A stretch of 64,000 nucleotides of DNA, from positions 223,157,234-223,221,233 of the forward strand of contig OY757010.1 in the NCBI GenBank assembly GCA_963580285.1. Reading direction: 5' to 3'. Below the pieces are notes generated by a model. The model worked only from the letters and a program-made list of their open reading frames with translations. It made no database searches and was not told the DNA's origin. Within the stretch, counting starts at the first letter, position 1; each line of letters opens with the position of its first letter. Below are positions 38,901-50,900 of this stretch, one piece after another. Both the position numbers and the translations under genes were made by a program. The DNA is from Lucinisca nassula (Eukaryota; Mollusca; Bivalvia; Lucinida; Lucinidae).

Positions 38901-41900
38901 GTTCAGTATGTGAAACCATAATGACAGACAAAGCAGATGGATCGAAAAGTTCTTCATCAACAAAAAACTGTACCAAAATATTCTTAATTTCATGCTTCTT
39001 CATGCTTGTTTTGATAGCAGTGACCCCATAATGGGAAGCAATATCTAGCAAATCTGTCCTTTTGGCCAGATCAAACAACTCCTGAGTAGGCTGAGCCAAA
39101 AAGCTTCTCAAATCAAACGACATGTTTGCTTTTTGTTTGTTTTATAAAGTATTTATGGAAATACAGATTGAGGTTAATTTGACAAAGTTTTTTTTTTTTT
39201 TTTGAAATGACAAGCCCAACAAAAATTTCACATGAAATGACAAGTACTATTTCACTTGAAATGACAATTCACATGAAATGACAATCCCCTATATGCTTAT
39301 AGGGAAATACCAATCTTGTGAAGCAACTGCCAAGTCTATATTTGATAAGAAATGACAATTACCTGCCGTCACATGAAATGTCGGTTTTAAAATGCTCAAA
39401 TGGTTTTATCCCGGACGAGCCCCCAATTTCTGTTACGGGCCAGGCATAGCAGAAAGAAAAAAGCAAACAAGCCTTTTGGAAAAATTTAACAAAATTTATT
39501 TACAAGTTAACTTTAACCTTTAGAAGTAAGAAAATTAAATGTACTTAGCTCTGTTATGAAATATCCTGAATGAATCTATTTTCCTTGATCCCACAGAATT
39601 CACAGTCCAAAATGAAAAGTAATATCCTTTAACAATCCAAAACAGAATTTAGAAATAACTTTTCTTAAATGCCCAAACATCAAACTCCAAAGTCTGACTC
39701 AATGAGAAAAATCAAGCTCTTTTATAGACCCTAAGATTTCTCTAGAACATTCCAGAGGGCTGTGGAATAAGATGAGGTAATTTTCTAAAAATAATGCAAC
39801 CCAGAACTTTCCTTGTAAACATGTTGTTTACAAAAATGAAATTAATCTGTGACTCAGTTTTCTAGAATCTTCTATAAGAAGATTAACAAGATATTTATAG
39901 CACTATTAGGTCACAGTGGGGTGCAAGTGGGAATCAGAAAAATAAATTCTTATGCATAACACAGTTAAGCGTAACTATACCTAATTTAGTGACACAGAGG
40001 CCTTTCTGATATTTAATCTTCATTAGTTTGTCTCAACCCCAAAGTTTTGAAACCGAAACAGATGATGGACAAGACCCGGCAAACACAGCACATCCCCCTC
40101 CGAGCACACACTGACAGACGTAGCCTATGAGACAGGTCAGCTGGGGGCATCAGGCAAGAGAGCCTACCCGCGGACTTATAGGGTTCCCCACCGAGCAAAC
40201 ATCAGCAAACATGACCACCACTCCACGGAAGTCCCGGGCATCAAGAAGGAGATGTCCAAAGTAGCGAGAGTTGCAAAATTTAAAATATAACAAAAAGTGT
40301 AAACCAAATCCGCTGAGATACATGTCTCACCTGACAAGTCAGTCTTAGTTTTAGAACAATTAGAATTTTATGCTGCAAAAATTAAAGATATAATATAGTT
40401 ATTTAAATCAGTACTTGAGCACTGACGTCAACACCGCAGTATCAACCTCAGCACTAAGGAACTGATACTTAGCTGATGATACCCTCGGGGACGAACGAAT
40501 CATCCACCAGCAAAGATATCGACCCAGTGGTTGCAATTAAGCGTAACTATACCTAATGATAAAAGTTTCAACATGTTAACTAACTACCTTGTTAGTTTTG
40601 AACAGCTGGCCCCTGGTCTCAAACCCTGAAGACAGGTTTTCATGTGGCGAGGCTCAAGTATGGTCTTTCCACACCATTCACTGTTTGTATAGATGTAATA
40701 TGACTTTGTTTGAGCTGAGGTTGTACATCCCTATTAACACTATTTATGTCTTCTTGGATATGCTGCTTCCAATTTTGTGGGACTTTTACCCAACATTGAG
40801 ATAAAATGACATCTAAAGCAAACAAACGGCTAGGGTTTATACGCATGGTCAGTCCAACCTAAACTACTTTGCCTGGGCAGGCACAGACCATTTAAGGGGT
40901 TTACCAGTACTCATGTTTGGCCGAATGCAGCTCTGCATTCCAAGCCCTGATTTCTCCAAGCCCCGATGGACGGCAGTTATTCAAAGAATTGTTAGATTAA
41001 TGGGCTCATTAATGATTGAAATATTAACACAATATGTAATACTCTGGTATTTTTGCTGGAAAAAATGTGAGTAGCTTTTTCAGTTACTCATTTTTTAGCA
41101 AAAAAAAGCATATATGCAATTTATTACACGATCAACTTTTGACAACAATGTTAACTAACAATATTGTTAGTTTTGAACAATTGCACCCTGATGTTTGTAG
41201 GTCATATGCATCATCCACAAAAGTTGTCTGCATTGTAAAATATGGTAGGGAAAAATGGCAGTGCATGCGTTCAACTTAACGTTTTTCAAAGAGGTCCATC
41301 TACATACCTCAGTGCTTTATCCTGGGACTCTGTTTCTGCCTGCAGACCAAGTATTTTATCCTCCAGGTCAGGAAATGACTGTCTGTATTCATCCAACTCC
41401 TGACTTAGCTCTCGAACCTAGAAATGTACACACAGAGAAAATACATGTATACAAAATAATTCTTGTAAAGTTGTTGCACAAAACTGTCAAAAACTGTATG
41501 GCATACAAAATGGTTTTCTACCTGAGAAGAAAGTACAGTAGAACTTCGATGGCTGAACACCGATGGCTCGTTTACCATGGCTGCGTCGAACCCGTTCTTG
41601 AGCCCCTAGGGAAATCTTCTGCATAAAAAATAGTGGGGATAATTTAAGAGATTTTCGATTTTTATATTACAAATGTTTGCTCTGGGTACTCATTTGAATC
41701 GCCTCATCCGATGAGGCGATTCTAATGGGTATACACAGCATACATTTTCATTATGGAATACCGAAATGATGTCCAAAAGTATCGCATTATGCCTCCTGGC
41801 ATTAGCCCTCAGTGGCTCGAACTATCCTTGTCTCGAACAGATTTTTGGGGTTCCTAAGGTGTTCGAGCCATCGAAGTTCGACTGTATAAAGAAAGCTGTA

Positions 41901-44900
41901 TTCTTTGGTTGAAGGAAACAAGTTTTCAAAAATACTGGATCCTGCCAATTCTAAAGGCAAAAGCAGATGTATCCTCTTCCCATAGCTATATTGTGAGCTG
42001 AAAGAAATCATACAGCTTCTGGCCAGTGTGTTTCTTTCGGAAAACAGTTACAATCAAGTTCTACACATTCAACATCATAGTTACCATTACTAAAATACAT
42101 TTTATCATATGACATCATTGATAAGCAGTAAAAATTGTATGACCACATGAGTAATAACACTTTGGCAGGATTAAGTAATGTCATGACACTGTCCATGTCA
42201 ACAATGCATTTTTGGTGGCAAAATTGTCAAATTCAACGGCGATAAAATCCAACTTAAAGTGGTCATATGATAAACAGAATCTTACATGCATGGTAATTTC
42301 ATATGAAATTTATGAAACTCACTGAAGGCTACTCGTGTAAGATCCTCTATAGCTGACAAAGTACATTATTTTCTATGTGTTGGGGTAGAAATAAGCACAA
42401 TAATGTATACCACTATAAACCCGAGTTTATATTTCTCTAAATAAAAAGGGTGTTACAAAGGTGTTCATTACATCACACTTGTTAATATGATGATATTTAT
42501 GATGTTTCAAGAGCAGCATCAGGCCATTGCTTTAATTTCTCCACAGAAAGATTGTTTGAACTTTACACATGTAGGACAGGTAGAATTTTTCAACCTGACA
42601 TCATTGAGCAGGTCCATTTCCAATTTAGGCGTATCTCATTTACAGTAGAACTTCGATGGCTCGAACACCGATGGCTCGTTTACCATGGATGCGTCGAACT
42701 CATTCTTGAGCACCTAGCGAAATCCTCTACATAAGAAATAGTGGGGCATAATTAAGGAGATTTTAGTCTTTTATCTTGCAAATGCATGCTGTGTGTACTC
42801 ATTAGAATCGCCTCGATGAGGCGATTCTAATGAGTACACACAGCATGCATTTTCATTATAAAACACCGAAAAGATATCGAAAAGTATATCCTATACCTCC
42901 TGGCAGCCTTCCTCAGTGGCTCGAACTACCCCTGTCTCGAACATATTTTCGAGGTCCCAAAGGTGTTCGAGCCATTGAATTTCGACTGTATTTTATTTAT
43001 TATTGTAAGTTTAACAATAGTCCCTATACTGTAAAATTCCTATATTAAGACCACCTTTAAGACTGTTCAAAAGTGGTCTTTAAGACCACTTTTGAACAGT
43101 CTCAAAGGTGGTCCCTGAACAGAGGACACTGTGGGAAAGATGAAGTGCACCCTATAGTCTTAATTTTAGGTGGTCTTAACAGCCGAATTACATGACTTTT
43201 ACACAAACAGTTAAGACATTTATCTTTTTAAAGAGTATGATCGGGATATTCACTATTTTCCAGTGTTTGTTTTTTACCATGATGGTTTCTTTGACAGCTT
43301 CCCGCCTGGATCAGCCAATTTTCCAGTTGAACCATTATTAAAGTTTTTTAAATTCATTTTGTATCTGTTTTGTTTGTAAAGCTTACCTTATTCCTAGACG
43401 CCTGTAGTTCAAATGACGTTTTCTCAACCTCATTCATCAATTTCTGGTTCTGTATCAGAACCTTTTTATTTGCTTCTTTCAGAAACCTAACTTGACCTCG
43501 GAGATCTTGACGATCCTCATCAAAATCAAGCTCCCGCTGTAATCTCCGATCTCTCGGCTGATCTAGATCTCTCATACCAGGCTGATCGTCAAACATATCA
43601 GGTTCACTATGAGCTCGCTTCTCTCTCTGACTGACAGCTCTGCTTCTGGTATCCTTACTGACATCAGCGTCTCTGTAAAGCTTGTAGTCACCTTCTTCTT
43701 CACTTGACTGTTCAGCTGCTTCCATCACACCCGCAAGGCGGCTTCTAGTCTGTAGATCAATAAATCAATTCAACCCTGTCCTGCTGAATATATTAATTTT
43801 GCTACAATCATTCTGATTATCAGCCAATTAAAAAGCTTGATTAATGCATTCATTCAACACATAAACTGAATGATAGTGGAGATCCTGATCAGAAGCCATC
43901 TGATCTTGATCTACACTGTTTGCATAGATAGGTAATTGTCACATCAGGAAAACCTGTCTATATAATTTTGACGCCCTTGAACCCTGCTGTAAAACTTGGG
44001 TTTACAGGGGTAAACCTTATTTTTCTTATTTCTGCTCTAAAATATAGATTGTGGGTACTCGTTAGAACCGCCTCATGAAGGCGGTTCTAATGAGTACCCA
44101 AATCTATATTTTAAGAAAAATATCACAATTTTTCATCTTAAAATTTTAGTTTTTAAGGCGGTAAAGTCATGTTCAGCAGGACAAGGGTTAACGAAATCAT
44201 ACAGTAGACAGACAAAATGAGATAGAGGAGAAGGAAATACGAGTGAATTAGGGTAGAAAATTTAGCTTTTTCGGCAGTAAAGTCAAGTTCAGCAGGACAA
44301 GGGTTAAAGAAATCAGACAGGCAAAAGGATATAGGAAAATGAACTACAAGTGAATGGGAGTAGAGAAACAGGCAAAACAACAAGAAACCTACAGAATGTG
44401 GTGTCACTGGCTTCATTTTAAACACTAACTGAAGCAAACCACTCTCCCAGTTAAGATGAAATGTTGGCCAAAGTCTAATATGGTTCACAACATTTTGTTG
44501 GTTATCTTCAGACAAAAGAATCTGACAAGAATGACCATTCTAAGAAGAGCTATTGTTGGCTACTGAAGAAAATACCTATATTCACTGACCCACACAATAC
44601 TGTTCCAGGCTGGATATGGTTAATTGATCTCTACTGACCATCCTCAGCCATGTAATTTTATCATAATATGTCTCTTGTTATTCAGTGGATAATATCATAT
44701 CATAAATGCAGGCCTCCTAGTGGCCCACTTTGAAAATATAGGTTTTTATATAGATTTTTCTCACTCAAAATATAGGTTATTTACAGGTTTTTCAACAAGA
44801 GGGCCCAGAGGGCCCTGGATCGCTCACCTGATCCAATGTATAACAAGTGGGCCCCGTGTAGGGTCAATTTTGGCCCCAGGGCTATAATTTGAACAATCTT

Positions 44901-47900
44901 GGTAGAGGTCCACAAGATGAAGCTTCATATCGAATATGAAAGACCTGGGCTTTCTGGTTTCAGAGAAGAAGATTTTAAAGGTTTACCCTGCATATAGAAG
45001 TCTATGTAAAACAAGATTTTCCCTATATAAGTCTATGTTAAACCAAAGGGCCCCGGAGCAGGGGCATTTTTGGCCCCAGGGCTATAATTTGAACAATCTT
45101 GGTAGAGGTCCACTAGCTGAAGCTTCATAACAAATATCAATGACCTAAGCCTTGTGTTTCAGAGAAGATAATTTTTAAAGATTTTCCCTATATAAGTCTA
45201 TGTAAAACCAAAGGGCCACATGGCAGAGGCATTTTTGGTCTCAGGGCTATAATTTGAACAATCTTTATAGAGGTCCACTAGCTGAAGCTTCATAACAAAT
45301 ATCGAAGACCTAAGCCTTGTGGTTTCAAAGAAGAAGATTTTTCAAGATTTTCCCTATATACCTCTATGTAAAACCAAAGGGCCCCGGAGCGGGGGCATTT
45401 TTGGCCCCAGGGCTATAATTTGAACAATCTTGGTAGAGGTCCACAAGATGAAGCTTCATACCAAATATCAAAGACCTGGGCCTTGCAGTTTCAGAGAAGA
45501 AGATTTTTCAAGATTTTCCCTATATAAGCCTATGTAAAACAAAAGGGCCCTGGTGCGGGGGCATTTTTGGCCCCAGCACTATAATTTGAATAATCTTGGT
45601 AGGGGTCCACTAGATGAAGCTTCATACCAAATATCAAAGACCTGGGCCTTGCGGTTTCAGAGAAGAAGATTTTTCAAGATTTTCCCTATATAAGCCCATG
45701 TAAAACCAAAGGGCCCCCGTGTGGGGGGCATTTTTAGCTCCAGCACAATAATTTGAACAATCTTGGTAGGGGTCCACTAGATGAGGCTTCATACCAAATA
45801 TCAAAGACCTGGGCCTTGCGGTTTCAGAGAAGAAGATTTTTAAAGATTTTCCCTATATAAGCCTATGTAAAACAAAAGGGCCCTGGTGCGGAGGCATTTT
45901 TGGCCCCAGCACTATAATTTGATCAATCTTGGTAGGGGTCCACTAGATGAAGCTTCATACCAAATATCAAAGACCTGGGCCTTGCGGTTTCAGAGAAGAA
46001 GATTTTTAAAGATTTTCCCTATATAAGCCCATGTAAAACCAAAGGGCCCCCGTGCGGGGGCATTTTTAGATCCAGCACTATAATTTGAACAATCTTGGTA
46101 GGGGTCCACTAGATAAAGCTTCATACCAAATATCAAAGACCTGGGCCTTGCGGTTTCAGAGAAGAAGATTTTTAAAGATTTCCCCTATATAAGCCCATGT
46201 AAAACCAAAGGGTCCCCATGCGGGGGCATTTTTGGCCCCAGCACTATAATTTGAACAATCTTGGTAGGGGTCCACTAGATGAAGCTTCATTCCAAATATC
46301 AAAGACCTGGGCCTTGCGGTTTCAGAGAAGAAGATTTTTCAAGATTTTCCCTATATAAGCCCATGTAAAACCAAAGGGCCCTCGTGCGGGGGCATTTTTA
46401 GCTCCAGCACTATAATTTGAACAATCTTGGTAGGGGTCCACTAGATGAAGCTTCATACCAAATATCAAAGACCTGGGCCTTGCGGTTTCAGAGAAGAAGA
46501 TTTTTAAAGATTTTCCCTATATAAGCCCATGTAAAACCAAAGGGCCCCCCGTGCGGGGGCATTTTTGGCCCCAGCACTATAATTTGAACAATCTTGGTAG
46601 GGGTCCACTAGATGAAGCTTCATACCAAATATCAAAGACCTGGGCCTTGTGGTTTCAGAGAAGAAGATTTTCTAAGTTTGCGGTGAAAAAAATGTATTTT
46701 TGGCTACTGTGACCTATATGTGCAACTGACCGGAGCCATTTGAACAACTTTGAAAGGGGACCACCTAAGGATCGTTCCTGTGAAGTTTGGTCAAAATACG
46801 ATCAGTGGTTTAGGAGGAGATGTCGTTTGAAGAAAAGTTTACGGACGCACGCACGGATGGACGCACAACGGACAAAAAGTGATCCCAAAAGCTCACCTTG
46901 TCACTACGTGACAGGTGAGCTAATAAAAATACAGGTTAAAAAAGAGTCTTCCAAAACTTACATAAAGATTTAAAACTGAAGAAACTAGAGCTATCACTAA
47001 AGGTGATGAATACCCCCACAAAAACTGCCTTGATAGTACATCAGCGCATTTTGCAATTTTTTCACTTGAAAGGGGCCATAACTATGTCGAAAATTGACGA
47101 ATTGTAGTGGAAATCGAACTTGACCTGTATTTTATGATGTTACATCAGTGTACCAAAAATTATGTAAAATCGGTGAAGCGCTTTTTGAGTTATCGTCTGG
47201 AAACCAAGTCAACCGACCGACCGACCGACAGACCGACCGACCGACAAGCTCACTCCTATATACCCCCCAAATTTCATTTGTGGGGGTATAAAAATATTTG
47301 ATGAATTTTTGTGCCACAATTACATAGATAAAGTTGATCTGAATTTTACAAAGTCCGAGCGAGCGAAGCGAACGAGGAAAAAAATTACAATTTCTTGACA
47401 GTTTTCATCACTTTTTATGGGACTAAAAAGTAAAAAAAATAGTAGTGCATTTTGAAGAAAAGTTAGGGTTGAGTCGCAAGAAGGTTCAAAAAGTGAAAAA
47501 TATAGGTTTTTTCATGAAAATACAGGCTTTTTATAGGTTTTATGAACAAAATAAAGGTTTTATAGGTTTGGCACAAAATTATAGGTTATTATAGGTTTTG
47601 CTAGGAGGCCTGTAAACGTGATATGACTTGTAATAATGTATGGAAACTGGCGCCTAACATCATTATGCCATCCATAACACTGTTTTCTATTGAAATGCTT
47701 TTGAACTTTATTGGCAATAAAATCCGATTTTAAATTGTTAAGGGGAATGGGTACACCTTATTTTTGTTTTTTGTTTCCCTTGTCAATAGGGGTCTACTCT
47801 TAAAGGAAAGAATTTGCTCCACATGCTCCTGTGGAGCGAATTCTTTCCTTTAACAGTAGACCCCCTTTTTCCTTGGGACAGAGTTTAGAAACAAGAGGGC

Positions 47901-50900
47901 CATGATGGCCCTGGATCGCTCACCTGATCCATAGTGTAACAAGTGGGCCCCAGAGAGGGCCATTATTGGCCCCAGGGCTTTAATGTACATAATGTTGAGG
48001 GAGGTCTTAAAGGTGAAGCTTCATACCAAACATCAACAAAGGCTAAAATTTGAACAATCTTGTCAAAGGTCCACTAGATGAAGCTTCACATCAAATATCA
48101 AAGACCTGGGCCTAGCGGTTTCAGAGAAGAAGATTTTTAAAGATTTTGCCTATATAAGCCTATGTAAAATCAAAGGGCCCCGGGACAGGGGCATTTTTTG
48201 CCCCAGCACTATAGTTTGAACAATCTTGGTAGGGGTCCACTAGATGAAGCTTCATACCAAATATCAAAGTTCTGGGCCTTGTGGTTTCAGAGAAGAAGAT
48301 TTTTAAAGATTTTCCCTATATAAGCCTATGTAAAACCAAAGGGCCCCGTGGCAGGGGGGGATTTTTTGTCCCAGCACTATAATTTGAACAATCTTGGTAG
48401 GGGTCCACTAGACGAAGCTTCATACCAAATATCAAAGTCCTGGGCCTTGTGGTTTCAGAGAAGAAGATTTTTAAAGATTTTCCCTATATAAGCCTATGTA
48501 AAACCAAAGGGCCCCGGGGCAGGGGCATTTTTGGCCCCAGCACTAAAATTGGAACAATCTTGGTAGGGGTCCACTAGATGAAGCTTCATACCAAATATCA
48601 AAGTCCTGGGTCTTGTGGTTTTAGAGAAGAAAATTTTTAAAGATTTTCCCTATATAAGCCTATGTAAAACCAAAGGGCCCCGTGGCGGGGGCATTTTTGG
48701 CCCCAGCACTATAATTTGAACAATCTTGGTAGGGGTCCACTAGATGAAGCTTCATACCAAATATATAAGACCTGGGCCTTGTGGTTTCAGAGAAGAAGAT
48801 TTTTAAAAATTTTCCCTATATAAGCCAATGTAAAAGCAAAGGGCCCCGTGGCGGGGGCATTTTTGTCCCAGCACTAAAATTTGAACAATCTTGGTAGGGG
48901 TCCACTAGATGAAGCTTCATACCAAATATCAAAGTCCTGGGCCTTGTGGTTTCAGAAAAGAAAATTTTTAAAGATTTTCCCTATATAAGCCCATGTAAAA
49001 CCAAAGGGCCCCGTGGCGGGGGCATTTTTTGTCCCAGCACTAAAATTTGAACAATCTTGGTAGGGGTCCACTAGATGAAGCTTCATACCAAATATCAAAG
49101 ACCTGGGCCTTGTGGTTTCAGAGAAGAAGATTTTTTAAGATTTTCCCTATATAAGCCTATGTAAAACCAAAGGGCCCCGGGGCGGGGGCATTTTTGGCCC
49201 CAGCACTGTAATTTGAACAATCTTGGTAGGGGTCAACTAGATGAAGCTTCATACCAAATATCAAAGACCTGGGCCTTGTGGTTTCAGAGAAGAAGATTTT
49301 TAAAGATTTTCCCTATATAAGCCAATGTAAAACCAAAGGGCCCCGTGGCGGGGGCATTTTTTGTCCCAGCACTATAATTTGAACAATCTTGGTAGGGGTC
49401 CACTAGATGAAGCTTCATACCAAATATCAAAGTCCTGGGCCTTGTGGTTTCAGAGTAGAAGATTTTTGAAGATTTTCCCTATATAAGCCTATGTAAAACC
49501 AAAGGGCCCTGGGGCGGGGGCATTTTTGGCCCCAGCACTATAATTTGAACAATCTTGGTAGGGGTCCACTAGATGAAGCTTCATACCAAATATCAAAGAC
49601 CTGGGCGTTGTGGTTTCAGAGAAGAAGATTTTTAAAGATTTTCCCTATATAAGCCAATGTAAAACCAAAGGGCCCCGTGGCGGGGGCATTTTTCGTCCCA
49701 GCACTCAAATTTGAACAATCTTGGTAGGGGTCCACTAGATGAAGCTTCATACCAAATATCAAAGTCCTGGGCCTTGTGGTTTCAGAGAAGAAGATTTTTA
49801 AAGATTTTCCCTATATAAGCCTATGTAAAACCAAAGGGCCCCCGTGCGGGGGCATTTTTGGCCCCAGCACTATAATTTGAACAATCTTGGTAGGGGTCCA
49901 CTAGATGAAGCTTCATACCAAATAACAAAGACCTGGGCCTTGTGGTTTCAGAGAAGAAGATTTTTTAAGTTTTTGGTGAAAAAAATCTGTTTTTGGCTCC
50001 TGTGACCTAGATGTGCAACGGACCGGAACCATTTGACCCATATTCAAACTTGACCGAGATATTGTCATGATGATCATTCTGAGCAAGTTTGATTAAGATT
50101 GGACCAAAATTGTGGCCCCTAGGGTGTTCACAAGGTTTTTATATGATTTGACCCGCTGACCTACTTTTTAACCCGATATGACCCATATTCGAACTGGACT
50201 GAAATATTGTCACAATGGTCATTCTGAGCAAGTTTCATGATAATTGGACCAAAACAGTGGCCTTCAGAGTGTTCACAAGGTTTTTCTATGATTTGACCTA
50301 CTGACCTACTTTTTGACCGGACATGACCCATATTCGAACTTGACCAAGATATTGTCATGATGATCATTCTGAGCAAGTTTGATTATGATTGGACCAAAAT
50401 TGTGGCCTCTAGGGTGTTCACAAGGTTTTTCTATGATTTGACCCGCTGACCTACTTTTTAAGCCGACATGATCCATATTCAAACTTCACTAAAATATTGT
50501 CACAATGATCATTCTGAGCAAGTTTGATGATGATTGGACCAAAATTGTGGCCTCTCGAGTGTTCACAAGGTTTTTCTATGATTTGACCTACTGACCTACT
50601 TTTTTACCCGACATGACCCAAATTCGAACTTGACCGAGATATTGTCATGATTATCATTCTGAGCAAGTTTGATGATAATTGGACCAAAACTGTGGCCTCT
50701 AGTGTGTTCACAAGAAAAAGTTTACGCACGGACGACGCACGACGGACGACGGACGACGCACGACGACGCCGGACATCTTACTGTCACAAAAGCTCACCAT
50801 GACCTTCGGTCAGGTGAGCTAAAAAGAAGGTCACATAGCTAAGGTCAAGGTCACAGGTCAAAATTTTATGTATAAGTGGGAAGGCAATGTCACAAGCAAC

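Larger units (their letters stand above)
33535..39961 (-). mobile_element. Ty3/gypsy-type LTR retrotransposon with integrase before RT
   Basis: A complete 6.4-kb element on the minus strand: 5' LTR 39431-39961, primer site 39408-39425, gag-protease, integrase, reverse transcriptase-RNase H, polypurine tract, 3' LTR 33535-34065. Integrase upstream of RT is the Ty1/copia gene order, but the RT, RNase H and integrase sequences are of Ty3/gypsy type; this combination defines the Gmr1 group. Breaks: in-frame stops at 37480 and 35723, a frameshift near 36790, and altered catalytic and zinc-binding residues. The 4-bp flanks are CAAT and CAGT, a target duplication with one mismatch. The LTRs differ at about five of 531 positions by eye, so insertion is recent. 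Confidence 0.93.
44709..47612. mobile_element. Outer element with CAGGCCTCCTAG inverted ends
   Basis: Perfect 12-bp inverted ends CAGGCCTCCTAG at 44709-44720 and its complement at 47601-47612. Inside each end are repeats of ATAGGTTTTT / TATAGGTTAT. Two pearl-like elements (44795-46920 and 46981-47290) are nested in it. No transposase is visible; the flanks do not give a clean target duplication. Confidence 0.65.

Noticed and set aside
38535..38921. 128-codon hydrophobic plus-strand frame resembling a membrane protein
   Set aside because: It is the antisense of the Glu/Lys-rich coiled coil of Gag, which reads as Phe/Leu-rich on the other strand.
40440..40534. Second hammerhead ribozyme (CTGATGATACCCTCGGGGAC)
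   Set aside because: CTGATGA and a stem II-like hairpin are present, but GAAA is replaced by GAAC and no matching stem I or III was found.
44153..44515. 120-codon minus-strand frame
   Set aside because: Spans two MITE ends and has no family features; no splice-compatible join to the host gene.
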